A DNA stretch of 18,760 nt from Arthrobacter sp. (GCA_031178585.1 JAPSIT010000029.1:1-18760), one strand, 5' to 3'. Numbered from the stretch's first letter, positions 1-7,321 are shown. The notes: generated by a model not told the origin, from the letters alone. Translations and numbers: made by a program.

Positions 1-12
1 CTTCGCTGCCAG

Positions 13-52
13 GCTGAAACACTGCTTCAGCAGCAGGCCCCTACAAAGGGCC
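13..52. other. two short hairpins beyond the small unknown gene
   Basis: Two small inverted repeats lie just downstream of the minus-strand gene ending at 66: GCTGAA/TTCAGC (13-18 with 26-31) and GGCCC/GGGCC (36-40 with 48-52). They could help end transcription, but neither is followed by a T-tract on the minus strand and the stems are only 5-6 bp. This is a weak call based on symmetry alone. Confidence 0.25.
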
Positions 53-65
53 GTGCTAAAAGCCG

Positions 66-419
66 CTACTGGGAATCGGACTTCTGCTCCCGGTCAAGGA
101 GGTTCTTCTTGAGCTCGTCGAACTTTTCCTTGATGATCTTCTCCGCGTCAGAAATGGTCTTTCCGGCATTGCTCAGCGGATCAAGCTGCAGGTAAACGTC
201 CTGGCTGACGGGAAGGTCATACTCATCCTTCAGGTGGGTTCCGCCTCCCACGCCTTCCAGCGTCAGGTACACCTGGGCTTCCGTGCGTGCAATACCCGCG
301 ATCTTTCCGAACACCACCGTGAAATCGTTCGACTGAAAGCTCACCGACTGCCCGACATGGGTCCTGTCCAGCTCACCAGCCGCCACTGCCTTCTCGGACG
401 GACTTCCGCTGTAGTTCAT
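66..419 (-). CDS. conserved-looking hypothetical protein, 117 aa
   Basis: I do not recognise the family. The 117-residue product has no signal peptide or membrane segment, so it is probably cytosolic. Residues about 15-80 look like a small beta-rich domain of alternating hydrophobic and polar residues, with valine- and phenylalanine-rich strands around VSFQSNDFTVVFGKIAGIA. The last 30 residues are charged and likely helical or coiled (ISDAEKIIKEKFDELKKNLL). The start at 417-419 is well supported: AGGAG (minus strand, 426-430) lies 6 bases before the ATG. A -10-like TATAGA (minus strand, 459-464) suggests its own promoter and a short leader. It lies downstream of the GNAT gene on the same strand with a 53-base gap, so read-through is possible. 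Function unknown. Confidence 0.75.
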   Translation of the reverse strand: MNYSGSPSEKAVAAGELDRTHVGQSVSFQSNDFTVVFGKIAGIARTEAQVYLTLEGVGGGTHLKDEYDLPVSQDVYLQLDPLSNAGKTISDAEKIIKEKFDELKKNLLDREQKSDSQ

Positions 420-456
420 GAACTTCTCCTAAAGGTCGAGGAACACGTACTCCTGC

Positions 457-464
457 AGTCTATA
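457..464 (-). promoter_or_regulatory. candidate -10 element for the 117-aa gene
   Basis: On the minus strand the bases TATAGACT give two overlapping -10-like hexamers (TATAGA and TAGACT). They lie about 38 bases before the ATG of the small unknown gene, leaving a leader of about 30 bases that carries the AGGAG ribosome binding site. No good -35 is visible at 16-18 bp. Confidence 0.35.
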
Positions 465-472
465 AGCACTCT

Positions 473-988
473 TCAGAACCCTGCGTACATGGTCCGTTGC
501 GGGCCTGCGTCACCGCCCAGGTACAGTCCGCGGTCCTCAAAACCGGCCTTGCGGTATGCGCCGATGCCTGCTTTGTTGCGCTCATTGACGGAAAGCACGA
601 CGCCGGACTCTCCGCTTCCCTGCCTCGCTGTGAGTTTTGCGGCGGCAGCCACAGCTGCTGCCGCGGCGGCTGTCCCCAGCCCCCTCCCCTGCCGGATGCG
701 GTCGATAAGGAACCCCCGGAGCAGCCAGACAGAATGGTCATCCGGCCATCCTGCCAGTCCCGCCGCACCCGACTGCAGAGTCAGCACGCCGGCAGCCTCT
801 CCGCCGGACTCGACCACATAGGGACGGCGTGACTCCTCTTCCAGGCCTGCCAGCATCATCCGCAGCGGATCGCCGACGAAGTCATTCTGGCCCGCGCCCA
901 GCTCCATCTTGGCCACTTCGCCAAGGTGGATTGACCGGGCATCGTCGTCAAGGTCCTTCAGGGAGATCAGCCAGATGTCGGGAAACAT
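473..988 (-). CDS. GNAT family N-acetyltransferase
   Basis: Predicted acetyl-CoA-dependent N-acetyltransferase of 171 residues, close to the usual size for a single GNAT domain. The acetyl-CoA binding motif A is visible at about residues 88-112: a hydrophobic strand (WLLRGFLID) is followed by QGRGLG (100-105), which fits the Q/RxxGxG/A pyrophosphate loop. Motif B follows at about 132-154, with NERNKAGIGAYRKAGFEDRG, the typical strand-helix-GF pattern. After motif A comes an alanine-rich helix (about 107-117), unusually monotonous but still in frame and plausible. The substrate cannot be told. The ATG at 986-988 is supported by a -10 hexamer TAGTCT ending 6 bases upstream, suggesting a leaderless message. 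It lies downstream of the VOC gene on the same strand with a 29-base gap. Confidence 0.85.
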   Translation of the reverse strand: MFPDIWLISLKDLDDDARSIHLGEVAKMELGAGQNDFVGDPLRMMLAGLEEESRRPYVVESGGEAAGVLTLQSGAAGLAGWPDDHSVWLLRGFLIDRIRQGRGLGTAAAAAAVAAAAKLTARQGSGESGVVLSVNERNKAGIGAYRKAGFEDRGLYLGGDAGPQRTMYAGF

Positions 989-994
989 GTTCTG

Positions 995-1000
995 AGACTA
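995..1000 (-). promoter_or_regulatory. -10 element for a leaderless GNAT transcript
   Basis: The minus-strand hexamer TAGTCT fits TANNNT and ends exactly 6 bases before the ATG at 986-988, which puts the transcription start at or next to the first base of the codon. There is no Shine-Dalgarno sequence in front of the gene. The -35 region is weak (an ATGACG at 15 bp). Confidence 0.5.
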
Positions 1001-1017
1001 CCCGCGTCCGGGCAGCG

Positions 1018-1455
1018 TCATCCGGCGGCCTCGGCGGCGGGGGTCACGACGTCCGTCTGGGGGCCGGCCGGGTCCATCCACATGACCTCCCAGAGGTGGC
1101 CGTCGAGGTCCTGGAAACTGCGGCTGTACATGAAGCCGTAGTCCTGGGCGGGCTGGGACGAGGAGCCGCCGGCGTCGATCGCCCTGTTGTACATGTCGTC
1201 AACGCCCTCGCGGCTGTCGGCGGAAAAGGCCATGATCACCTCGGTGCTGCCTTTGGCATCGGCGAGGTCCTTCGACGTGAAGGTCTTGAAGAAGCCCTCC
1301 ACCAGCAGCATTACGTAGGCATTGTCATTGATGACCATGCACGTGGCGTTCTCATCGGTGTAGTCCGGGTTGAAGCTGAACCCCAGCGCCGTGAAGAACG
1401 CCACCGATTTGTTCAGGTCCGAGACAGGGAGATTTACGAAAATTTGGGTAGCCAT
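1018..1455 (-). CDS. VOC superfamily (glyoxalase/bleomycin-resistance fold) protein
   Basis: A 145-residue protein of the vicinal oxygen chelate fold. It has the two beta-alpha-beta-beta-beta halves expected of a single VOC domain: FVNLPVSDLNKSVAFFTALGF at the N-terminus, and a second half ending in YGFMYSRSFQDLDGHLWEVMWMDP (about 106-129). The DLDGHLWEVMW ending, with a conserved glutamate, is typical of glyoxalase-like and extradiol-dioxygenase-like members. Such proteins usually act as small metal-dependent enzymes or binding proteins, and the substrate cannot be assigned here. The ATG at 1453-1455 is set by a good promoter (CTGACA, 17 bp, TAGGTT) ending 6 bases upstream with no Shine-Dalgarno sequence. 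It follows glnE on the same strand after 63 bases, but the promoter argues for independent expression. Confidence 0.88.
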   Translation of the reverse strand: MATQIFVNLPVSDLNKSVAFFTALGFSFNPDYTDENATCMVINDNAYVMLLVEGFFKTFTSKDLADAKGSTEVIMAFSADSREGVDDMYNRAIDAGGSSSQPAQDYGFMYSRSFQDLDGHLWEVMWMDPAGPQTDVVTPAAEAAG

Positions 1456-1461
1456 GGGGCC

Positions 1462-1490
1462 AACCTAGCACCCGCCCCAGAGCATGTCAG
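1462..1490 (-). promoter_or_regulatory. sigma-70-type promoter for the VOC gene, leaderless
   Basis: On the minus strand, CTGACA (1485-1490, five of six matches to TTGACA) is separated by exactly 17 bp from TAGGTT (1462-1467). The -10 ends 6 bases before the ATG at 1453-1455. This is the best-formed of the leaderless-type promoters in the window. Confidence 0.65.
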
Positions 1491-1518
1491 CCCTCCGGAC
1501 CGCGTTCCGCCGCGCAGG

Positions 1519-4500
1519 TCACTGACCGTAGAAAACCTTCTCGAAGACAGCCCGCGCGCGCCGGCTCACCCGGAGATAGTTCTCCTCAAATGCCGTGGCC
1601 ATCCCTTCCTCGTAGCCGCACCACCGCGCCACCGCTTCGAGATCCCGGCGTGAGGACGGCAGCAGGTCCGAAGCACGCCCCGTCCAGATGACGTTGGCTG
1701 AGCGGATGCGGCTGGCGAGCCGCCAGGCCTCAGCCAGCAACCCGGCGTCTGCGGCTTCGATGAGGCCCAGGCCTGCAGCGGCCTCCAAAGCCCCAAGCGT
1801 CGACGTCGTTCTCAGCTCCGCGTGCTGCCCCGCGTGCTGCAGCTGCAGCAGCTGCACGAGCCATTCAACGTCGCTGAGTCCACCCCGGCCGAGCTTGAGG
1901 TGCCGGGCAGGGTCGGCGCCCCGCGGCAGGCGTTCGGACTCCACTCTGGCCTTAATGCGCCTGATCTCCCGGATGTCCGTCTCGGTCAGCGATTCCGGGT
2001 AGCGGATCGGATTGATGAGGTTGAGAAAGTCATCCGCGAGCCGGTCATCCCCGGCGATCGGCCTGGCGCGCAGGAGTGCCTGGGCTTCCCAGATCAGGGA
2101 CCACCGGCGGTAATACTCGGCGTACGATTCCAGCGACCGCACCATCGCGCCGCTCTTGCCCTCGGGCCGCAGGTCCGCATCCACTGTGAGCACGCGCTCT
2201 GCCATGATGGCCGGCCGCAGCGGCTGGGTAAGGAGGCTGGAGACATGACCCACAATCTTCGCCGCCTGCTCCTGGGCTTCACCGTCCGCATAGCCGGGCA
2301 ACGCGCGGTGGACATAGAGGACATCGGCGTCGGAACCGTACCCGATTTCCCTGCCGCCCTGCCGGCCCATGGCCACCACCAGCACCGAGGTCTTCAGGGG
2401 CCCTGCCGCCGACATGATGTTCTCGGCCACGCGCAGCGCGCCGAGGATGGCGGCGCGGTCCGTCTCGGCCAGGGCCTCACCCACCTGGTCCTGGGCGAGC
2501 AGTCCCGCGCTGTCCGCAATGGCGATGCGCAGGATCTCCCGCCGCCGGATCAGCCGGATCAGCCTCATGGCGCTTTCCGGCTCGGCGTGGCGGGACATCT
2601 TGGACACGATCTCCTGCCACTGCGCCTCAAAGCTCAGGGGCGTGAGGTCCTTGTCCGACCCCAGCCAAGCCACGGATTCGGGCGACACTTCCAGCAGGTC
2701 GGCAATGAGCCGGGAATTGGAGAGCATGTGGCAGAGCCGCTCTGCCGCTGCGGCGGAGTCCCGCAGCATGCCGAGGTACCAGTGCGTGGTACCCAGGGCT
2801 TCACTGATACGGCGGAAGGCGAGCAGGCCGGCGTCGGGATCCACGCCTTCGGCGAGCCAGCCCAAAAGGATGGGCAGCAGCTGCCGCTGCAGGGCGGCTC
2901 GCCTGCTGACGCCGGCAGTGAGCGCCTCGATGTGCCGCAGGGCGCCTTGCGGATCCCGGTAGCCGAGCGCGGCAAGCCGGCCCTGGGCTGCTTCCGGCGT
3001 CAGGCGGGCCTCCTCGCTGCTCAGTTTCGCAGCGGTGTTGAGCAGCGGGCGGTAGAAGATCCGGTCGTGCAGCTCCCGGACCGAGCGCTTTGTCTTCTGC
3101 CAGGTAGCCATGAGGGCGTCAGGGTGCGGCCGGTCGGTCGAGAACGGGCCCAGCACGGCTTTGGCAAGGGCACGCAGGGCAGGCTCCTTGACCGGCATGA
3201 GGTGGGTGCGGCGCAGCTGGAACAGCTGGATGCGGTGTTCCAGCAGCCGCAGGTACCGGTAGGCGCGGTCGAACGCAGAGGCGTCCGACCGGCCGATGTA
3301 CCCGCCCGCGGATAAGGCAGCGATCGCGGACGTGGTGTCACGGCACCGCAGCGACTCGTCGGATTTTCCGTGCACAAGCTGCAGGAGCTGCACCGTAAAT
3401 TCGACGTCCCGCAGCCCGCCCCTGCCCAGCTTGATCTGGCGCTGCTCCTCTGCGGCGGGGATGTGTTCGGTTACGCGACGGCGCATGGCCTGCACCGATT
3501 CGACAAATCCATCCCGGCCTGCGGATGTCCACACAAGGGGCGAAACGGCCTCTTCGTACCGGCTGCCCAGGTCGGCGTCGCCGGCAATTGTCCTGGCTTT
3601 CAGGAGCGCCTGGAATTCCCAACTCTCGGCCCAGCGGGCGTAATAGCTTCGGTGTGAATCAAGCGTGCGGACCAGCGGCCCGGATTTTCCCTCGGGGCGG
3701 AGGTTGGCATCCACCTCCCACAGCCCGGGCTCGCGGGCCGGGGAGGAAATGGCTCGCGAAATGCCCGAAGCAAGCGCGGTGCCGATGCTGCTGGCCCTCG
3801 CGTCCTCCAGTTCCCCGGCCTCCACTACGTAAATGACGTCGACGTCGGAAATGTAGTTGAGTTCGCGGGCACCGCACTTGCCCATGCCTATTACGGCAAG
3901 GCCGACGTCGGCAACCTCTTCCGGGTTGTACTGCGTTCCCGCCTCCGCACGGGAGACCGCCAGGGCGGCTTCAATGGCAGCGCCGGCCAGATCAGCGAGT
4001 TCGGCGCCGACAGCCGGCATGAAGTCCAGCGGGTCCGCGGCGCAGAGATCCTTGACGGCCAGGTCGACCACACCGCGCCGGTACGCGGTGCGCAGGGCCT
4101 CGTACGCCTCGGGGCCCGTGATCCCGGCAACCGGACGGGATGCCCTCGGGTCTGCCTGCACCGATTTGAGGAGTCCCGTGCGCAGCTCGTCAGCCGGCGC
4201 CTGGATGGGTTCCGGGCTGACCTTGACGTCGAAGGCTTCCAGGTGTTCCGGGTGCCGGATAAGGAACTCGCCCAGAGCCTCGCTGGCCCCCAGGACCCGG
4301 TACAGGGGTTCACTGGTGTCGGTATCAGCGGCTGCCAGCTCTCTCAGGTCCGGATGCTTTTCAATCAGCCGGACCAGCGATTGCAGCGCAGCATCCGGAC
4401 TCGCGGCCAACTGGAGGCCGGCGAACAGCACGTCCTGGTCGATGCCCTCGAGTTCCGGGGCAGCGAGGAACCGTTCGCCCTTCTCCAAATCACTGAAGCC

Positions 4501-4530
4501 GGCGGAGATGAGGCGGCGGGCCAGGCTCAC
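1519..4530 (-). CDS. glnE: bifunctional glutamine synthetase adenylyltransferase/adenylyl-removing enzyme
   Basis: GlnE attaches AMP to a tyrosine of adenylylatable glutamine synthetase and removes it again, setting its activity to nitrogen supply. At 1003 residues it has the full family length and both duplicated nucleotidyltransferase halves. The N-terminal (removing) half carries GKCGARELNYISDVDVIYV, with the DxD pair in SDVDV at 228-232. The C-terminal (transferring) half carries MGRQGGREIGYGSDADVLYV, with SDADV at 733-737. Each half also repeats LRPEGKSG and KLGRGGL-DVE motifs downstream. The start is a GTG at 4528-4530, only 9 bases after the glnA2 stop codon, with no clear ribosome binding site, so translational coupling is likely. 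Its neighbour GlnA2 lacks the target tyrosine, so its substrate is probably a GlnA1-type enzyme encoded elsewhere. Confidence 0.97.
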   Translation of the reverse strand: MSLARRLISAGFSDLEKGERFLAAPELEGIDQDVLFAGLQLAASPDAALQSLVRLIEKHPDLRELAAADTDTSEPLYRVLGASEALGEFLIRHPEHLEAFDVKVSPEPIQAPADELRTGLLKSVQADPRASRPVAGITGPEAYEALRTAYRRGVVDLAVKDLCAADPLDFMPAVGAELADLAGAAIEAALAVSRAEAGTQYNPEEVADVGLAVIGMGKCGARELNYISDVDVIYVVEAGELEDARASSIGTALASGISRAISSPAREPGLWEVDANLRPEGKSGPLVRTLDSHRSYYARWAESWEFQALLKARTIAGDADLGSRYEEAVSPLVWTSAGRDGFVESVQAMRRRVTEHIPAAEEQRQIKLGRGGLRDVEFTVQLLQLVHGKSDESLRCRDTTSAIAALSAGGYIGRSDASAFDRAYRYLRLLEHRIQLFQLRRTHLMPVKEPALRALAKAVLGPFSTDRPHPDALMATWQKTKRSVRELHDRIFYRPLLNTAAKLSSEEARLTPEAAQGRLAALGYRDPQGALRHIEALTAGVSRRAALQRQLLPILLGWLAEGVDPDAGLLAFRRISEALGTTHWYLGMLRDSAAAAERLCHMLSNSRLIADLLEVSPESVAWLGSDKDLTPLSFEAQWQEIVSKMSRHAEPESAMRLIRLIRRREILRIAIADSAGLLAQDQVGEALAETDRAAILGALRVAENIMSAAGPLKTSVLVVAMGRQGGREIGYGSDADVLYVHRALPGYADGEAQEQAAKIVGHVSSLLTQPLRPAIMAERVLTVDADLRPEGKSGAMVRSLESYAEYYRRWSLIWEAQALLRARPIAGDDRLADDFLNLINPIRYPESLTETDIREIRRIKARVESERLPRGADPARHLKLGRGGLSDVEWLVQLLQLQHAGQHAELRTTSTLGALEAAAGLGLIEAADAGLLAEAWRLASRIRSANVIWTGRASDLLPSSRRDLEAVARWCGYEEGMATAFEENYLRVSRRARAVFEKVFYGQ

Positions 4531-4539
4531 GGCAACCGC

Positions 4540-5880
4540 CTACAGGATCGCGAGGTTGCGCTGCAGTTCATAAGCCGTCACCTGAAGGCGGTAGTCCTGC
4601 CATTCAGCCCGCTTGTTGCGGAGGAAATGCTCGAACACCTGCTCGCCCAGGATCTGCGGCATGAGCTCGGAGTCCTCCATGCTGCGGATTGCATCGTGCA
4701 GGCTGGCGGGCAGCGGGTCGTGGCCCATGGCCCGGCGTTCCGCCGAGCTCAGCGACCAGATGTCGTCTTCGGCCGCGGCGGGAAGCTGGTAGCCCTCCTC
4801 GATGCCCTTGAGCCCGGCACCCAGAAGCACGGCGTAGGCGAGGTACGGGTTGGCGGCGGAGTCGATGCCTCGGTATTCGATGCGCGCGGACTGTCCCTTG
4901 CCGGGCTTGTATAGGGGCACGCGTACCAGCGCGGAGCGGTTGTTGTGGCCCCAGCTCAGGTAACTGGGGGCCTCTCCCCCGCCCCACAGGCGCTTGTAGG
5001 AGTTCACGAACTGGTTGGTCACGGCGGTGAATTCCGGGGCGTGCTTGAGGATGCCGGCGATGAACTGGCGGGCTGTCTCTGACAGCTGGAACTCGGAACC
5101 GGCCTCGTAGAAGGCATTGGTGTCACCCTCGAACAGCGAGAAGTGTGTGTGCATACCTGAACCCGGGTGGGCCGTGAACGGCTTGGGCATGAAGGTCGCG
5201 TAGGTTCCCTGCTGGAGCGCCACCTCCTTGATCACCGTACGGAACGTCATGATGTTGTCCGCGGTCTGGAGGGCGTCCGCGTAGCGGAGGTCGATCTCAT
5301 TCTGGCCGGGCCCGGCCTCGTGGTGGCTGAACTCCACGGAGATGCCAACCGACTCAAGCATGGTGACGGCCGTGCGGCGGAAGTCCTGGGCCACGCCGCC
5401 GGGCACGTGGTCGAAATAGCCGCCTTCGTCCACAGGAATCGGGGCGCCGTCCGGTCCGGGCTGCTGGGACTTCAGAAGGTAAAACTCGATTTCCGGGTGC
5501 GTGTAGCACGTGAAGCCCATGTCGGCGGCCTTGGCCAGGGTGCGCTTGAGGACGTTGCGGGGGTCAGCGGCGGAAGGCTCCCCGTCCGGTGTAAGAATGT
5601 CGCAGAACATCCTCGACGTCTGCTCGGTTTCACCGCGCCAGGGCAGGATCTGGAAGGTGGCCGGGTCAGGCTGGGCAAGCATGTCGGATTCGAACACGCG
5701 GGCCAGGCCTTCGATGGAGGACCCGTCAAAGCCCAGGCCCTCTTCAAACGCGCCTTCAACTTCAGCAGGCGCCAGCGCCACCGATTTGAGTGAACCCACG
5801 ACGTCGGTGAACCACAGACGCACGAAGCGTACGTCGCGCTCTTCGATCGTGCGCAGGACAAACTCTTGCTGGCGGTCCAT
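4540..5880 (-). CDS. glnA2: type I glutamine synthetase, GlnA2 class
   Basis: Glutamine synthetase makes glutamine from glutamate, ammonia and ATP in the cytosol as a dodecamer. At 446 residues this matches the shorter actinobacterial GlnA2 form rather than the roughly 475-residue GlnA1. Visible signatures are FDGSSIEG (51-58), the metal- and glutamate-binding GPGQNEIDLRY segment, the ATP-binding KPFTAHPGSGMHTHFS motif, and NQFVNSYKRL followed by the NNRSALVRVP arginine segment. The adenylylation motif NLYDLPPEE is absent: by alignment on the ED-acid cluster the tyrosine position is W375 (DDIWSLSSAE). The ATG at 5878-5880 follows a purine-rich GGAGAAGAGG. It is first in a two-gene unit with glnE and divergent from panB. 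A possible GlnR site lies upstream. Confidence 0.95.
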   Translation of the reverse strand: MDRQQEFVLRTIEERDVRFVRLWFTDVVGSLKSVALAPAEVEGAFEEGLGFDGSSIEGLARVFESDMLAQPDPATFQILPWRGETEQTSRMFCDILTPDGEPSAADPRNVLKRTLAKAADMGFTCYTHPEIEFYLLKSQQPGPDGAPIPVDEGGYFDHVPGGVAQDFRRTAVTMLESVGISVEFSHHEAGPGQNEIDLRYADALQTADNIMTFRTVIKEVALQQGTYATFMPKPFTAHPGSGMHTHFSLFEGDTNAFYEAGSEFQLSETARQFIAGILKHAPEFTAVTNQFVNSYKRLWGGGEAPSYLSWGHNNRSALVRVPLYKPGKGQSARIEYRGIDSAANPYLAYAVLLGAGLKGIEEGYQLPAAAEDDIWSLSSAERRAMGHDPLPASLHDAIRSMEDSELMPQILGEQVFEHFLRNKRAEWQDYRLQVTAYELQRNLAIL

Positions 5881-5954
5881 GAAGGCCTCTTCTCCGGGTC
5901 AACGTCCATGCCCCGGCCTAATGGATTAACGAGGCCGGCGGCAGCTCAAGATTC

Positions 5955-5984
5955 ACTTTACTAAGCATTCAGTCCCGATGTCGG
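5955..5984 (-). promoter_or_regulatory. candidate glnA2-glnE promoter
   Basis: On the minus strand CCGACA (5979-5984, four of six matches to TTGACA) stands 18 bp before TAAAGT (5955-5960). This would give a leader of about 65-70 bases ahead of glnA2. It is a modest match, chosen as the best pair in the divergent glnA2/panB region. Confidence 0.35.
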
Positions 5985-5998
5985 CGCAGGTGTACCGC

Positions 5999-6014
5999 GT
6001 AACACAGCGTTAAC
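5999..6014. promoter_or_regulatory. possible GlnR-type binding site upstream of glnA2
   Basis: The bases GTAAC, six spacer bases, then TTAAC (5999-6003 and 6010-6014) resemble one a-site/b-site pair of the actinobacterial GlnR consensus (GTnAC-n6-GAAAC). It lies about 15 bp upstream of the candidate glnA2 -35, a position suited to an activator. Only one pair is seen, whereas strong GlnR sites usually have two. The identity is inferred from this partial match and from the gene it precedes. Confidence 0.35.
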
Positions 6015-6144
6015 ACGCACAGCAGCCACAGCCGCCCTGAAATGCCCCAAAGGATGTTTCGAGGGGTCCTGTAAGGCACGCTCCTGTGAGCGGAATCACC
6101 GGCCCCGGCAGAGACCGCGGTAGCTAGGACAACGGATCACGGTT

Positions 6145-6150
6145 TACGCT
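6145..6150 (+). promoter_or_regulatory. -10 element for a leaderless panB transcript
   Basis: TACGCT fits TANNNT and ends 7 bases before the panB ATG. No Shine-Dalgarno sequence is present between it and the start codon. A -35 at normal spacing is not convincing. Confidence 0.45.
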
Positions 6151-6157
6151 CTAGCCT

Positions 6158-7066
6158 ATGGCCTCCACCACCAGCAGTCCTGACTCAGGCGCGTCCGCAG
6201 AAGTACCCGCCCCTTATGGCAAGGGCCCTGCGGCGGGGGGACCGCCGTCGTCGGAAGCTCCCGCGAAACAGGCAGCCAGGATCCGCACGCACCACCTGCA
6301 GCAGGCGAAAGCCAGCGGCGAACGTTTTGCGATGCTGACGGCGTATGACCAATACACGGCGGAGATCTTCGACCAGGCCGGCATCGAGGTGCTGCTGGTG
6401 GGCGACTCGGCGTCGAACAACGTTTTCGGCAACGAATCCAGCCTTCCTGTCACCGTTGATGAACTGCTCCCCCTGTGCCGCGCCGTGGCCCGGTCAGCAA
6501 AGCGCGCGCTGGTGGTGGCGGATCTGCCCTTCGGCAGCTACGAGGTGTCCGCCCAGCAGGCCGTCGCCACCGGCGTCCGCTTCCTGAAGGAAGGGCTCGC
6601 ACATGCCGTGAAGATTGAAGGGGGCGCGTTTTACGCTGAAACCGTCCGCGCGATGGTGCAGGCCGGCATTCCGGTGATGGCGCACATCGGTTTCACCCCC
6701 CAAAGCGAACACTCGCTGGGCGGCTACCGCGTGCAGGGCCGCGGTGACGATGCAAAGCGGTTGATTGACGACGCCGTGGCGCTGGCTGACGCCGGCGCCT
6801 TCTGTGTGCTCATGGAGATGGTTCCGGCCGAGACGGCCGCGGCAGTCGATGCCGCCGTCGGGGTGCCGACCATCGGAATCGGCGCAGGAAATGTAACCAC
6901 CGGCCAGGTGCTTGTCTGGCAGGACATGGCAGGCCTGCGGGGCGGCAAAATGGCCAAGTTCGTCAAGCAATATGCGGACCTGCGGACCACCCTCAGTGAT
7001 GCGGCCAGGGCCTACGGTGATGACGTCCGGTCGGGACAGTTCCCGGGCCCGGAACACTCGTTCTAG
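6158..7066 (+). CDS. panB: 3-methyl-2-oxobutanoate hydroxymethyltransferase (ketopantoate hydroxymethyltransferase)
   Basis: PanB transfers a hydroxymethyl group from methylene-tetrahydrofolate to 2-oxoisovalerate, giving ketopantoate, the first committed step to pantothenate and coenzyme A. The TIM-barrel motifs are all present: [10 protein letters not shown] (59-68), VGDS with metal ligand D83, [10 protein letters not shown] with D122, VKIEGG with K152, [20 protein letters not shown] (176-195), the catalytic-glutamate segment LMEMVP with E220, and TIGIGAG. The usual HD pair after the GIGAG segment reads QD here (VLVWQDMAG). At 302 residues it exceeds the usual 260-285 because of a low-complexity Ser/Ala/Pro/Gly N-terminal tail of about 40 residues. 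The ATG at 6158 is backed by a -10 seven bases upstream. No panC is in the window. It is convergent with the small SPOR-like gene, 15 bases away. Confidence 0.95.
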   Translation: MASTTSSPDSGASAEVPAPYGKGPAAGGPPSSEAPAKQAARIRTHHLQQAKASGERFAMLTAYDQYTAEIFDQAGIEVLLVGDSASNNVFGNESSLPVTVDELLPLCRAVARSAKRALVVADLPFGSYEVSAQQAVATGVRFLKEGLAHAVKIEGGAFYAETVRAMVQAGIPVMAHIGFTPQSEHSLGGYRVQGRGDDAKRLIDDAVALADAGAFCVLMEMVPAETAAAVDAAVGVPTIGIGAGNVTTGQVLVWQDMAGLRGGKMAKFVKQYADLRTTLSDAARAYGDDVRSGQFPGPEHSF

Positions 7067-7081
7067 GGGCCCGTCCGGGAG

Positions 7082-7246
7082 CTAGTCCTCGTCGCCCTTT
7101 TCCCACGCCTCATTGCGGGCATGGACCTTCTCCAGGGCGTGTTCTGCCTCTTCCCGGGTTTTGTACGGGCCAATGAGCTGGGTCCAGTCCGACATGGCGT
7201 CCTCTTCGACCTCATGCGTCTTCACGTTGTACCAGTACTGGGGCAT
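7082..7246 (-). CDS. small SPOR-domain-like protein, 54 aa
   Basis: A 54-residue protein beginning [15 protein letters not shown] and ending EKGDED. The pattern of aromatic strand (YWYNVKT), [21 protein letters not shown] and charged tail resembles the small soluble proteins annotated as SPOR-domain-containing in Arthrobacter and relatives. SPOR domains bind denuded peptidoglycan in larger cell-division proteins, but this one has no signal peptide or membrane anchor, so a wall role is doubtful. The [13 protein letters not shown] segment is the part most like SPOR (G-x-F/Y-x-x-x-x-x-A). The start ATG at 7244-7246 is preceded by GAGGA about 5 bases upstream. It ends 15 bases from the panB stop in convergent orientation, and it is divergent from map. 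Confidence 0.8.
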   Translation of the reverse strand: MPQYWYNVKTHEVEEDAMSDWTQLIGPYKTREEAEHALEKVHARNEAWEKGDED

Positions 7247-7283
7247 CGAATTCCTCGCTTCCGCTGGGCGGCCGGGCCGAGTA

Positions 7284-7321
7284 GCTTTCAGCTCGGCGCC
7301 GCTGCTTTCAGTTCGGCGCCG
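7284..7321. repeat. imperfect tandem repeat, 20-bp period
   Basis: GCTTTCAGCTCGGCGCCG (7284-7301) is repeated as GCTTTCAGTTCGGCGCCG (7304-7321) with one C/T difference, giving a period of 20 bp. It sits between the divergent SPOR-like and map genes. The spacing is close to two helical turns, which would suit a protein binding two adjacent sites, but a chance local duplication is equally possible. Confidence 0.6.

Noticed and set aside
593..672. Alanine-rich run in the GNAT protein considered as a frameshift or repeat expansion
   Set aside because: The run is in frame between intact motifs A and B and fits the helix after the acetyl-CoA loop, so it is probably natural sequence.
829..1653. Long plus-strand open frame of 274 codons across the VOC gene and the glnE end
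   Set aside because: It lies opposite two clear minus-strand genes. Its product is Arg/Gly/Pro/His-rich with no motif, as expected of an antisense shadow in GC-rich DNA.
1822..3315. Plus-strand open frame of 497 codons opposite glnE
   Set aside because: The product is low-complexity and rich in Gly, Arg, Pro and His, with no recognisable domain. glnE on the other strand has both full catalytic halves.
6015..6144. Leader region before panB considered as a riboswitch
   Set aside because: The panB start fits a leaderless message, so there would be no 5' leader. I see only small chance stems such as CCCC/GGGG and GCTC/GAGC.
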